Shown: positions 1 to 8,035 of the stretch, in pieces
Numbering within the stretch: position 1 is the stretch's first letter
How the letters are laid out: each line of letters opens with the position of its first letter
IMG/VR virus record: IMGVR_UViG_3300022745_000049
Coordinates: 1 to 47,007 of that record
Strand: one strand, 5' to 3'
Source: a virus
Length of the DNA stretch: 47,007 nt
Program-made: the position numbers and the translations under genes
The notes under the pieces: model-generated
Seen by the model: the letters and a program-made list of their open reading frames with translations, nothing else
Databases searched by the model: none
Told to the model about the DNA's origin: nothing

Positions 1-6
1 TACACA

Positions 7-50
7 AAAATCATCAGTTTGACTCAAATTTGCTGTTTTTTGATGATTTT
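7..50 (+). terminator. Possible terminator-like inverted repeat
   Basis: Ten-base arms AAAATCATCA (7-16) and TGATGATTTT (41-50) are exact reverse complements around a 24-base spacer. The T tract lies within the right arm, so a terminator for an upstream gene outside the window is possible, but the long loop is atypical. A second dyad, TGATGAA-AA-TTCATCA, follows at 62-77. Confidence 0.35.
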
Positions 51-91
51 AGTGCTCATTTTGATGAAAATTCATCACTTTTTAACACAAA

Positions 92-143
92 AGTATCACG
101 AAAAGATACTAATTTCTAAAATTTACTATCACAAAATGATAGT
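92..143 (+). promoter_or_regulatory. Paired TATCA-N5-TGATA dyads upstream of the first gene
   Basis: Two hairpin or operator-like dyads precede the first gene. One is AGTATC-N7-GATACT (92-110). The other is ACTATCA-CAAAA-TGATAGT (125-143), whose core TATCA-N5-TGATA recurs in other intergenic regions of the window (22373-22387, 42887-42901, 43213-43227). The second dyad runs into a purine-rich stretch, TTTAAAGAAAG, just ahead of the start at 162. A repressor site or a promoter-associated element is inferred; no clear -35/-10 pair is visible. Confidence 0.4.
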
Positions 144-161
144 TTAAAGAAAGAAAACACT

Positions 162-455
162 ATGCTAAAAGTTATCAACCATCGAAACAACAAAATACCT
201 GTCGGAGTCTATTGGCCAATAAGACTCAAAGCTCTTCGTCGATTCAAGAAAAGACTCAACAATTCTCTTGGAGAATACATCTGGTGTGTAATCATCTATG
301 ACAATCAAATGTATATTGTTGTCTATGAATCATATCCCGACGGTATTCGTAATCTCTACGAACAACTCATGTTGACTGATCGTACCTGTATTCTCACTCC
401 TACAGGTTTTCATTGGAAACCCTCACCAAAGAAGAAGAAATGCCAAATCTCTTAA
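162..455 (+). CDS. Hypothetical protein, 97 aa
   Basis: A small basic protein that I do not recognise. It opens MLKVINHRNN and ends with a Lys-rich tail (PSPKKKKCQ). The centre (residues about 35-60) is rich in aromatic and beta-branched residues and looks like beta strands. The start is an ATG about 10 bases after a purine-rich AAAGAAAGAAAA stretch that may serve as ribosome binding site. It is the first gene after the dyad-rich leader, and its end overlaps the helicase start by 16 bases, so the two are probably translated together. Confidence 0.6.
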   Translation: MLKVINHRNNKIPVGVYWPIRLKALRRFKKRLNNSLGEYIWCVIIYDNQMYIVVYESYPDGIRNLYEQLMLTDRTCILTPTGFHWKPSPKKKKCQIS

Positions 456-1909
456 TATCAGCCGGACCCGGTTGTGGTAAAACCCACACTCTAGTCGATA
501 GTTACCTTTACTATCAAACACCAACTCCACTCATGTGGAGACAACGATTCCCATGTACTGACGAACAGTTTGCAATTTACGAATGGATTCGTAAGACAAT
601 GCCCAAAGGTATTAAAACAGTACCTTACATTGCCTACAACAACACAATCGTCAAAGAACTGGAAAAGAAAATCCACGAAGATTGTGAAGTTCACACTCAT
701 CACGGTTGGGGTTACTCGGTCATTCGAAAGAAGTTTGGACACGTTCCCATGAATCCAAAACGATCAGAAATTCTGGTTGCTAAGATTACTGGACAAGACA
801 TGTCTCAACTCAAAAACAAATTCGAGTGGTTGACAACAATCAAATTCATCGAGAAACTCAAAGACGAGTTGCTCGAAGTCAAAATGGAAAACTTCTACTT
901 ACTTCAGTCAAAATATTCTGACCTTGCTCCGTTTCGGATTCACCAAAACATCTGTCAACAAGCAAGTCAGCTTATCACAGCAATGAAACAAGTAGATCGA
1001 TCCATTGGAATCGAATTCATCGATCAAATTTGGTTAGCACTTTTCATTCTCGACAAACCTTGGTTCGAATTCGGATTTGTTGACGAATGTCAAGACCAAT
1101 CACCTGCTCGATTACTTCTTGCACAAAAACTGTGTAAGCACTTAATCTGTGCAGGTGACGAAAACCAAGCAATTAATGCTTGGACAGGTGCAGATCCTTA
1201 CGCAATCGACAAGATTCGAGCAAGTTCCGATCTTGAACTTCCACTCAAACTCTCTTTCCGGCTTCCACCAAACCGAGTCGAAAGAGCAAACCAAATTAAA
1301 CCTTTAGCCAACCTGAAAGGACAATCCACCACCCCAGGAATCGAAGCGTCGGTAGACGGTGAGAATCTACAAGAATGGATCAAAGACACAGTACAATACA
1401 ATCCACTGATTGTTTGTCGGTACAATGCTCCACTTGTTCGACTAGGAATTCATTGCATCAAACTCAACATTCCTGCAAAAGTTCTTGGTTCTTCTCTTTA
1501 CGATGCACTTGTTCGAACTCTCGAAAATCGTCAAGCAAGAGACATTCCAGATGCTCTCCACAAACTTGACTTATTCGAAAAACGATGTCTTGAAGTTGGA
1601 GACGATATGGCAAAAGAAGGAACAATCGATAAAATAAATGCTTGTCGATTCATCCTCGGACGTTGTACAGTTCTCTCAGACTTCAAAGTGATTGCCAAAC
1701 GACTGACCAATCCACCAAAATCAGAAACTAAGATTACTGGATTGACAGTCCACCGAGCAAAAGGTCTCGAAGCTAATGTTGTTGGAGTTTTAAATCCTCC
1801 AATTGCTTCTTCAAAAGCAAAAACTTCAACACAAAAACTTCAAGAAGAAAATTGTATGTTCGTAGGTGAAACTCGAACTCGTCGTGACCACTACTATCTT
1901 TCGTTCTAA
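440..1909 (+). CDS. Superfamily 1 (UvrD/Rep-like) DNA helicase
   Basis: An ATP-driven DNA translocase/helicase of about 489 aa, probably used in phage replication or recombination. Visible SF1 motifs are Walker A AGPGCGKT (residues 8-15), motif II VDECQDQSP, motif III CAGDENQAINAW, motif IV-like LSFRLPPNR, motif V-like TVHRAKGLEA and motif VI-like VGETRTRRDHYY at the very C-terminus. It is shorter than bacterial UvrD (about 720 aa), so accessory subdomains are reduced. I chose the ATG at 440 because it puts Walker A directly at the N-terminus, as in relatives, and follows GAAGAAGAA; an in-frame TTG at 413 is possible but would overlap the upstream gene more. DNA ligase follows after 9 bases. 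Confidence 0.92.
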   Translation: MPNLLISAGPGCGKTHTLVDSYLYYQTPTPLMWRQRFPCTDEQFAIYEWIRKTMPKGIKTVPYIAYNNTIVKELEKKIHEDCEVHTHHGWGYSVIRKKFGHVPMNPKRSEILVAKITGQDMSQLKNKFEWLTTIKFIEKLKDELLEVKMENFYLLQSKYSDLAPFRIHQNICQQASQLITAMKQVDRSIGIEFIDQIWLALFILDKPWFEFGFVDECQDQSPARLLLAQKLCKHLICAGDENQAINAWTGADPYAIDKIRASSDLELPLKLSFRLPPNRVERANQIKPLANLKGQSTTPGIEASVDGENLQEWIKDTVQYNPLIVCRYNAPLVRLGIHCIKLNIPAKVLGSSLYDALVRTLENRQARDIPDALHKLDLFEKRCLEVGDDMAKEGTIDKINACRFILGRCTVLSDFKVIAKRLTNPPKSETKITGLTVHRAKGLEANVVGVLNPPIASSKAKTSTQKLQEENCMFVGETRTRRDHYYLSF

Positions 1910-1918
1910 GGAAAAATC

Positions 1919-3073
1919 ATGGAAACATCAAAGACTCTTTACAAACTGAACAACAGAGGCGATGTATCATGGTGGAAAATCGATTTAGTTTCTGAAATTG
2001 ATGACACTGGATTTCCAATCCATCACCTAACTCGTTCTTGGGGTCATCAACTTCCAGTCAAACCAACTGATAACATTATCAGTGAAGATATCGAAGATGA
2101 ACAGAAAGCATCTGCAAAGATGAATTCGTACATCAACGAACAAAAAGAACGTCGTGGTTACACAGAAGAAATTCCAACTGCCCCACCACCACTTCCAATG
2201 TTAGCTCAAGAATACAAAGGAAAAATTCCTTTCAAGAAAGTTGCACTCCAACCAAAACTTGACGGTATCCGTTGTATTCTTTCAGAAGAAGGTCTCCGTT
2301 CAAGAAGAAACACTTTCTTTGGATCGTGTCCCCACATTGAACTCTACCTTCCTCAATTCAACCATCCCGATCTACCAAAAGGAATCAAATTCGACGGTGA
2401 ACTAATCATCAAGAACACTCCTTTCAACATTATCGAAGGTTTTGTCATGAGACAAACTCCTGACCAATCGATGTGTTTCAAAGAAATCGAGTACCACGTA
2501 TTCGACTGTGTTGACCTCGATGAACCATTCTCTGTCCGAATCAAGATGGTCGAAAAGTTCATTCAAATCATGGAAGAAGCATACATCAAGTATATGCAAC
2601 CAAACCATGCTTTGAACAAACACCGATACTTCTCAAAGAAATGTCCATTCAAGATGGTCCAAACACTTCTGTACGAGGACGACCAACTCACCCCAGAAGA
2701 ATTGGCTGTTGTGATGGCAGAGTATCGTGCATCCGGTTACGAAGGTGTGATGATTCGTAACATTGAAAGTTCCTACCAACTTAACTATCGATCACCAAAC
2801 CTTTTGAAACTCAAAGAATTTCAAGACGATGAATTCAAAATCATCGGTGTTGTCGAAGGTGCAAAGAAAGAAGGAATTCTCATTTGTCAAATGCCTGATG
2901 GAAAAACATTTCGATGTTCATTCCGAGGTAACGCAACAATTCGTCAATCAATTCTAACCCACAGATTCTTGTGGGTTGGTAAAATGTTAAAAGTCGAACA
3001 CGAAGGTTACTCCGAACACGGTATCCCTCGTTGTCCTGTAGGTGTTCACAAATACGACAAGGAACGTGTCTGA
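1919..3073 (+). CDS. ATP-dependent DNA ligase
   Basis: Seals nicks using ATP, probably joining Okazaki fragments during phage replication. The adenylation motif is QPKLDGIRC with the nucleophile K113. Motif III is FDGELII (E161), motif IIIa YHVFDCVDL, motif IV EGVMIR (275-280) and motif V LLKLKEF (about 295-301), followed by an OB-fold with RCPVGVHKYDKER at the end. The first 80 residues (LYKLNNRGDVSWW, then an Asp/Glu/Lys-rich stretch) resemble the small N-terminal domain seen in many phage ligases. The length of 384 aa is normal for this class. The stop codon overlaps the next start as TGATG, which points to coupled translation. Confidence 0.95.
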   Translation: METSKTLYKLNNRGDVSWWKIDLVSEIDDTGFPIHHLTRSWGHQLPVKPTDNIISEDIEDEQKASAKMNSYINEQKERRGYTEEIPTAPPPLPMLAQEYKGKIPFKKVALQPKLDGIRCILSEEGLRSRRNTFFGSCPHIELYLPQFNHPDLPKGIKFDGELIIKNTPFNIIEGFVMRQTPDQSMCFKEIEYHVFDCVDLDEPFSVRIKMVEKFIQIMEEAYIKYMQPNHALNKHRYFSKKCPFKMVQTLLYEDDQLTPEELAVVMAEYRASGYEGVMIRNIESSYQLNYRSPNLLKLKEFQDDEFKIIGVVEGAKKEGILICQMPDGKTFRCSFRGNATIRQSILTHRFLWVGKMLKVEHEGYSEHGIPRCPVGVHKYDKERV

Positions 3074-3831
3074 TGAAATTCGGTAAACTTGCTCCAAGCA
3101 ATGATGAACGTACACTCAATCTGGCTAACTATCTCAATCTTGAGATATTACCAGTTCCTCCTGAAAACGTTGGTTACTCTGACAGTGTTGTTGTTCCGTG
3201 GGGGATACTCGGAAACGACAAATACGGTGACTGTGTTCTTGCTGGAGCAGCACACGAAACAATGTTGTGGAATGCACTAGGACAACACAACGTCAGTTTC
3301 AACGAATCTTGTGTTTTGTCTGATTACTCAGCAATCACAGGTTTTGATCCTCGCAGACCTTCAACAGATCAAGGAACAAACGTCCTTGATGCAGCAAAAT
3401 ACCGACAAAAAATCGGTATTGTCGATACTCAAGGCAATCGACACAAGGTTGCTGCTTACATGAAGATTCCAGCAGGTAACACAAACCTGCACAGAGTTGC
3501 TGTTTACTTGTTTGGAGCAGTTGGAATTGGTATTGAAGTTCCAAAATCCGCACAAGATCAGTTCCAGAAACATCAAGTTTGGGATATCCCAACTTGGTTT
3601 GGTGGTCGTCGAATCATCGGTGGTCACTACATTCCGATTGTTGGATTTAAGAAAAGTGCTCCATTTTGCGTAACTTGGGGCCGAATACAACCGATGACAG
3701 AAGCATTCTTCAAACGATACAACGACGAATCTTACGTCTACCTATCCGAAGAAATGCTTGTCAACGGAAAAAACATAGTTGGTTTTGACAAAGACCAACT
3801 TCTGGCCGACTTAGCTGCTCTAAGGAAATAG
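3073..3831 (+). CDS. Papain-like (C1-type) cysteine peptidase-like protein
   Basis: A 252-aa protein with the layout of the C1 peptidase-like family found in phages and bacteria. It has a Cys in NDKYGDCVLAGAAHE near residue 55, a His in GGHYIPIVGF, and the family's closing block VTWGRIQPMTEAFF followed by ESYVYLSEEM. The usual Asn of the triad (NSWG) is Thr here (VTWG), as I recall for this phage subfamily. There is no signal peptide, so it acts in the cytoplasm or in the virion. Its target is unknown; it sits in the replication block rather than beside the capsid genes. The ATG at 3073 overlaps the ligase stop; an in-frame upstream extension to 3031 is unlikely. Confidence 0.75.
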   Translation: MKFGKLAPSNDERTLNLANYLNLEILPVPPENVGYSDSVVVPWGILGNDKYGDCVLAGAAHETMLWNALGQHNVSFNESCVLSDYSAITGFDPRRPSTDQGTNVLDAAKYRQKIGIVDTQGNRHKVAAYMKIPAGNTNLHRVAVYLFGAVGIGIEVPKSAQDQFQKHQVWDIPTWFGGRRIIGGHYIPIVGFKKSAPFCVTWGRIQPMTEAFFKRYNDESYVYLSEEMLVNGKNIVGFDKDQLLADLAALRK

Positions 3832-3832
3832 T

Positions 3833-3937
3833 ATGAAAGAAGTTAACTCTTTCTTGCAAACACTTTGCCTGATTCTCGGATCAGGCATCTTGTTGTACGT
3901 TTTTTACTGTATCGTCTACGTCAATCTTTCTCGTTAG
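3833..3937 (+). CDS. Single-span membrane micropeptide, 34 aa
   Basis: A short reading frame starting 2 bases after the peptidase gene. The translation begins MKEVNSFLQTLC, continues with one hydrophobic helix (LILGSGILLYVFYCIVYV) and ends NLSR. TAAGGAAATAGT upstream gives a usable ribosome binding site, and the next gene starts 9 bases after its stop. Its compact placement between two genes in the same operon supports reality. The function is unknown; small phage membrane peptides often act in lysis or superinfection control, but nothing here shows that. Confidence 0.55.
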   Translation: MKEVNSFLQTLCLILGSGILLYVFYCIVYVNLSR

Positions 3938-3946
3938 GAATCTAGT

Positions 3947-4246
3947 ATGTCTCAAGGACCGATTGTAGCTGCAACGCATTTCGCAAAAATCATTAACAAT
4001 GCAATGCAACATGCTTCAAAGCTCTCACAACTTAAGATTGGTGATCCAATTGCAACAGCAATTACCACCAACGAAGCATTCCCTCTCTCCCCAGAGACTA
4101 GAGACGTAGATGTTCGAATCGAATCTCAGATTCGTATTCAAACAGCCTTTTTACGATGTTTCAATCATCTTGCTGAAATTCAGCAAGAGCTTTATCAGAT
4201 AGGAATTTATGAGGAACAAATTCCGACCGAACAACAAAGTTTATGA
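3947..4246 (+). CDS. Hypothetical protein, 99 aa
   Basis: A small, probably helical protein (MSQGPIVAATHFAKIINN) ending in an acidic/Gln-rich tail. No family is recognised. The start ATG follows TTAGGAATCTAGT. Its last 38 bases overlap the following nuclease gene in another frame, in keeping with the compact layout of this block. Confidence 0.6.
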   Translation: MSQGPIVAATHFAKIINNAMQHASKLSQLKIGDPIATAITTNEAFPLSPETRDVDVRIESQIRIQTAFLRCFNHLAEIQQELYQIGIYEEQIPTEQQSL

Positions 4247-4715
4247 CAGTAACTTTGAAGAAAACTTTCATAAACTATGGAAGCAACATTCGTCCTACCC
4301 AATCGTCTTTCATCATACTGTTTGTTGTCCCAATACTCTAGACCCAAGTAAAAGTCGAAAATGGGAACTCGACTTTTGTTTCCCTGCTGAAAAGCTAGGA
4401 ATAGAGTTACAAGGACACGGAACAGGACATCTTTCATACAAAGGTATGAGAAGAGATTGTGAAAAACACAACGATTTAGTATCAAACGGATGGACACTTC
4501 TATATTTTATGACTATTCATTTAAACGAATGTCCAGACTCTGTTATTTCTCTGATTATTCAAAGACTGGAACACAAAAATGAGCGAATCCGATGTCACAC
4601 GAATGTTACAAGTAGATCAGTCCATACTGATCTTTCAAAAGAAGGAGGACAAATCAAATCCAGTCGTCTTGCTGACCTCCAAAGAAGGTTATCAAATCAA
4701 AGACCTGATCGATAA
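4209..4715 (+). CDS. VSR/DUF559-like PD-(D/E)XK endonuclease
   Basis: A 168-aa protein with the core of very-short-patch/DUF559-type nucleases: SRKWELDFCFPAEKLGIELQ gives the E-x-D and E-x-Q acidic strands, followed by KGMRRDCEKHNDLVSNGW and a closing strand LLYFMTIHL. Relatives cut DNA, and some are free-standing homing endonucleases in phages. The first 38 bases overlap the previous gene and the last 137 overlap the next one. The C-terminal tail after about residue 125 is low in hydrophobics and has no counterpart in the fold, as expected for overprinted sequence. It could be a phage recombination nuclease or a selfish gene. Confidence 0.72.
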   Translation: MRNKFRPNNKVYDSNFEENFHKLWKQHSSYPIVFHHTVCCPNTLDPSKSRKWELDFCFPAEKLGIELQGHGTGHLSYKGMRRDCEKHNDLVSNGWTLLYFMTIHLNECPDSVISLIIQRLEHKNERIRCHTNVTSRSVHTDLSKEGGQIKSSRLADLQRRLSNQRPDR

Positions 4716-5079
4716 CCTCTCCCCAGGAAAAGCAGCAGACTACTGCAGAAAGATTGGATATCAACCCTCAAATTACCATGCCTTACTTGGAGGAGGGCGT
4801 AAATGTTCACTCGAAGTATTGAACAGAATCCTATCGGGAATCCGATACGAGGCACACGTCTCTACTACAATTGTCATACAGCCTATGCAGACTGGGGCAG
4901 TTGCAACAGATGTATCCTTGCTATCGGCCGACGAAGAGTCAGTCTTAGATTCGATGGCGAACACCATTACGGAATCGAACCCAAGCCTACAATCCTCTTC
5001 ATCGGAGATCATCCCGACGGAGCAGAAAATGCAACCGGAATTCCTTTCACCGGAAGAAGTGGCACGATTATGGACATAA
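4579..5079 (+). CDS. HTH-like protein with a disordered tail overlapping the UDG gene
   Basis: A 166-aa protein. Residues about 45-95 (SPGKAADYCRKIGYQPSNYH, then ALLGGGRKCSLEVLNRILSG) look like a Cro/CI-type helix-turn-helix: helix, GYQPSNYHALL recognition helix, then a closing helix. From about residue 100 the sequence is Ser/Thr/Glu-rich and probably disordered, and this part overlaps the uracil-DNA glycosylase gene by 277 bases in another frame. The ATG at 4579 lies inside the end of the nuclease gene. It may be a regulator; the DNA target is unknown. The long overlap could also reflect a sequencing frameshift, which I consider less likely because both frames stay open. Confidence 0.6.
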   Translation: MSESDVTRMLQVDQSILIFQKKEDKSNPVVLLTSKEGYQIKDLIDNLSPGKAADYCRKIGYQPSNYHALLGGGRKCSLEVLNRILSGIRYEAHVSTTIVIQPMQTGAVATDVSLLSADEESVLDSMANTITESNPSLQSSSSEIIPTEQKMQPEFLSPEEVARLWT

Positions 5080-5474
5080 TGTGGTCCTACTTGAAAATTG
5101 GATTTCGATACACAATCACCGATCTTGTTTGTTGTCAGCCAAAAACTGTCATCATGGAAGATCGAGGAATCATCGACAGTCCAACTCAAGTAATCTCAGA
5201 CCGCATTCTCGATATCGTAGACATAGGACGAAAACCAACAACAAAAGAAATCGAACATTGCACACCGCATATCGATCAACTTGTTTCTGAAATTCGTCCT
5301 CATGGAATTGTGTACCTAGGAGCACTAGCTTCTATTTACCGAACAAACAAACCAAACATCATCCTCAAACATCCACGAGAAATTCTTCAACTAGAGAAAA
5401 AAGTTCTCACAATGAAGAAACAAGCTCGTAAACTTGAACAATTTATCAAAGAACTTTCAAATTCTTTGCACTAA
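4803..5474 (+). CDS. Uracil-DNA glycosylase, family 4-like
   Basis: Removes uracil from DNA (base excision). The family 4/5 layout with a probable 4Fe-4S cluster is visible: C34-x2-C37 (SCNRCILAIGRRR), the active-site strand PTILFIGDHPDGAENATG followed by IPFTGRSG, a third Cys in TDLVCCQPK, a fourth in EIEHCTPHIDQ, then IVYLGALAS and the closing KHPREILQ motif where HP is typical. It is 223 aa long, near family size, with a Lys-rich helical extension at the C-terminus. The N-terminus overlaps the preceding HTH-like gene, and an upstream GGAGGGCG sits at ribosome-binding distance from the ATG. The role in the phage may be repair of deaminated or dUTP-derived sites. Confidence 0.85.
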   Translation: MFTRSIEQNPIGNPIRGTRLYYNCHTAYADWGSCNRCILAIGRRRVSLRFDGEHHYGIEPKPTILFIGDHPDGAENATGIPFTGRSGTIMDIMWSYLKIGFRYTITDLVCCQPKTVIMEDRGIIDSPTQVISDRILDIVDIGRKPTTKEIEHCTPHIDQLVSEIRPHGIVYLGALASIYRTNKPNIILKHPREILQLEKKVLTMKKQARKLEQFIKELSNSLH

Positions 5475-5543
5475 TTGTTCTTTCGTCCTGCATTGCAGAT
5501 TTCTCGTTTCACTACTCTCACTCCATTAACCCACTATGAATAA

Positions 5544-6563
5544 ATGCAATGGAAATGGAAAGGACCGTATGAAGGAGGAATAACACAATCGTTAATGGTT
5601 GCTTACGAGCAAGACCCATTCTCGTTTGTCCTTTATTATGGTCTAGGTCTTGAAGAACCTGCCGAACTCGAACCAAACCTTCCATGGGGTACAGTATTCC
5701 ATAAAGGATTAGAAGTTGCTCTTGAAAATCCTAAGAGGATCAAGGACTTCACCCCAGAAGAATGGGCTTTAGTTCGTAGGGCTGTTCTTGATGAATGTAA
5801 ATTTTATCCACAGTTATCTCAAGTGTCTCAATTGTCAATCTTGACAATGTTGAAACTCTACGATGACTCGTACAAGCAAGAATGTATTTCAATTGAAACA
5901 GAAGTTGAGTTTCGTAAACCATACACAACTCAACATGGTTCAAAAGTACATATCATGGGTAAAGTTGACGGATATTGTATGACCACAAGTCATACTCCAC
6001 TTCTTCTTGAACACAAATGTAAAGGTTCATACGATAGATTTCAATTCAGAAAAGAAGCAGAAACTGATCTGCAAATCAATCTTTATGCTTACGCAATGGA
6101 TGTCTACAACATTCTTTATGATAACATAACGATTCCTGAATTAAAGTATGGTGCTCCTAAACAACAAGTTCAGGAAACTCATTTGTCATACATAAATCGT
6201 CTGTATAACACTCATCAATACGGTGCTTATCCAGTGATTTATAACAAACTAGAATGGCTCGATCAGTACCCATTCTCAATAACAAAAGAATTCAACGAAC
6301 TTTATCGTCAACAAACAATTGATCCAATCATCGATCAAATTTGTGAATTGTATGAATACTGTTCCCAAGATTCTTTTGATATTCACAATCCGACTTGTTT
6401 CAACAAGATTTTCTACAAACGTCCACTACGTTTGTTTGATCCATCACAAGCTCCTAAATTCAAAAAGAAATACTGGTTGTATCTCACCAATCAACTAGAT
6501 TTCGAAAACCTCAAGCCTGTTGAACATTTGTTCAAAGAACTCTCAAAGGTAACAAAAGAATGA
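5544..6563 (+). CDS. Cas4/RecB-like PD-(D/E)XK nuclease
   Basis: A 339-aa single-strand exonuclease-type protein of the PDDEXK_1 family. Visible landmarks are WGTVFHKGLE (metal His), IMGKVDGY (Asp), LLLEHKCKG (E-x-K) and the QxxxY helix in TDLQINLYAYAM. Phage members usually process ends for recombination-dependent replication and travel with Sak4-like ATPases, as here. I do not see a four-Cys cluster clearly enough to claim the Fe-S domain of Cas4. The gene starts after a 69-base gap in which I see nothing, and it overlaps the following MazG-like gene by four bases (ATGA type). Confidence 0.82.
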   Translation: MQWKWKGPYEGGITQSLMVAYEQDPFSFVLYYGLGLEEPAELEPNLPWGTVFHKGLEVALENPKRIKDFTPEEWALVRRAVLDECKFYPQLSQVSQLSILTMLKLYDDSYKQECISIETEVEFRKPYTTQHGSKVHIMGKVDGYCMTTSHTPLLLEHKCKGSYDRFQFRKEAETDLQINLYAYAMDVYNILYDNITIPELKYGAPKQQVQETHLSYINRLYNTHQYGAYPVIYNKLEWLDQYPFSITKEFNELYRQQTIDPIIDQICELYEYCSQDSFDIHNPTCFNKIFYKRPLRLFDPSQAPKFKKKYWLYLTNQLDFENLKPVEHLFKELSKVTKE

Positions 6564-7141
6564 ACGTAGACTACATCGAATTTACAAAGAAAATATTTGC
6601 CTACAAACCTGACAAGACAATGAACATCCTTCATTGTGTTCTCGGTCTTATCGGCGAATACTTTGAATCGTGTTTGGAAATGACCAAATACGACAAAGCT
6701 CAATTAGCTTTGATGAGATACAAAGCTACCCACACTGAATACGACTCAACACTCACAGAACTTCGTGTTGATATTGAAAAACAAGAAAAGGCAATTCAGA
6801 AAGAGTTCGGAGATATGATGTACTACTTCCACAAGTTGGAAGAGTTTCTTCCGTTCCTTGAAAGAGCAGAAGATGCTCAACTCATGGAATCTGCATCAAA
6901 GATGACTTTGACATTCATCATTGATCAATTCCTCGACCAAGTAAAGAATCGTATTTTCTACAATCGAGACGTAGAAATCGAACCTATCTTCTTCTTCTTG
7001 AAAGTTGTCGAAATGATCCAACACTGTGGTCTCAATGTCAACGAAATCATCGAACAGAACAAAGAAAAACTAAATAAGCGGTATCCAGAAGGCTTCTTCT
7101 CCCCAGAAGCTGCGGCAGCTAAAGCAGATGCAACGACTTAA
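6560..7141 (+). CDS. MazG-like nucleotide pyrophosphohydrolase
   Basis: A 193-aa all-alpha protein. The family hallmarks are LGLIGEYFES (metal-binding Glu helix), KEFGDMMYYFHKL (the E-x2-D helix) and the C-terminal NKEKLNKRYPEGF that closes most MazG-like proteins. These enzymes hydrolyse (d)NTPs to monophosphates; phage versions tune nucleotide pools or ppGpp. A central insertion of about 60 residues separates the two motif helices from the KRYPEGF block. It overlaps the nuclease gene and is followed by a 54-base gap before the Sak4-like ATPase. Confidence 0.78.
   Translation: MNVDYIEFTKKIFAYKPDKTMNILHCVLGLIGEYFESCLEMTKYDKAQLALMRYKATHTEYDSTLTELRVDIEKQEKAIQKEFGDMMYYFHKLEEFLPFLERAEDAQLMESASKMTLTFIIDQFLDQVKNRIFYNRDVEIEPIFFFLKVVEMIQHCGLNVNEIIEQNKEKLNKRYPEGFFSPEAAAAKADATT
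7092..7110 (+). repeat. CCCCAG-type hairpin
   Basis: GCTTCT-TCTCCCC-AGAAGC: a perfect six-base stem with the motif spanning loop and right arm, inside the MazG-like gene. Confidence 0.65.
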
Positions 7142-7195
7142 ACTGTTTCTTTTCATCGTGTTGTGTGGTTTCATTCCTATCCTCGTGGAGTTGTT

Positions 7196-7972
7196 ATGCG
7201 TGGTTTTGGTGGTTGTATTTATGGTCGTGAAGGTATGGGAAAGACAAGTCTAGGACTTTACTTTCCTGGTCCTGTGTGGTGCAAATCTGTTGGTGAGTCT
7301 GGTTACGAAACTCTTGAAATTGCAGGAGACGTTCCAGAAAACACAATGAACAGTGTAATTTCATCTTACGAACAACTCGTAGCTGAAATTCGTAACACAA
7401 AGACAGGTACGATCTTGATTGATGCACTTCGTGGTGTACAACAATTGATCATGGATTCTGTCTGCAAAGAAGAATTCCAAAACAATTGGAAATTGTTCAA
7501 CGACTATTCTCAAGGTCTACGTCGTAACTGTGTCAACCGGCTTCAAGTATTTCTTGATGTCTGTTCACAAAAAGTTCGTGAAGGTGTTAATATCGTATTC
7601 GTAAGTCATGCGATTACAACACCTATGCCAAACACTATGGGTGCAGACTTCTTGTGTCACGTTATCAACCTCGATGACAGTGACAAGGGAGCAGGTATGC
7701 GTAGTATTTTTACTGCTTGGTGTGAGTTCATTTTCTTCTTAAATCTCGGTGTCGATATTACTATCGCAACCGAAACAAACAAACAGAAGATTGCAACAGA
7801 AGGTAAAGCAAGTCAAATTGCAAACCGACTGATTTACACTTCTCTTGCAACTGGACACCAAGCAAAGAATCGATGGAAAATGCCTCCTATCATCCCGATG
7901 GGTGAGGATGCAAAAACAGCTTTTGAAAACCTTTGGAACTATTTCCCTCCGGCATATAAGAAAGGACAGTAA
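7196..7972 (+). CDS. Sak4-like RecA-fold ATPase
   Basis: A 258-aa protein with Walker A YGREGMGKTSL at residues 9-19, Walker B-like GTILIDALRG and a sensor strand NIVFVSHA. It matches the short RecA-like core of Sak4/AAA_24 phage recombinases, which anneal or exchange single strands together with an SSB. The two following genes and the upstream PD-(D/E)XK nuclease fit a phage recombination set. The ATG at 7196 follows CGTGGAGTTGTT, a good ribosome binding site; a GTG 33 bases upstream is in frame but less likely. Confidence 0.8.
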   Translation: MRGFGGCIYGREGMGKTSLGLYFPGPVWCKSVGESGYETLEIAGDVPENTMNSVISSYEQLVAEIRNTKTGTILIDALRGVQQLIMDSVCKEEFQNNWKLFNDYSQGLRRNCVNRLQVFLDVCSQKVREGVNIVFVSHAITTPMPNTMGADFLCHVINLDDSDKGAGMRSIFTAWCEFIFFLNLGVDITIATETNKQKIATEGKASQIANRLIYTSLATGHQAKNRWKMPPIIPMGEDAKTAFENLWNYFPPAYKKGQ

Positions 7973-8035
7973 TCCGGAGACCCTTTCACAACCTTTTTAA
8001 ACCTGTGTGGTTTTTTCAACAAAGTAGAGAGTATT

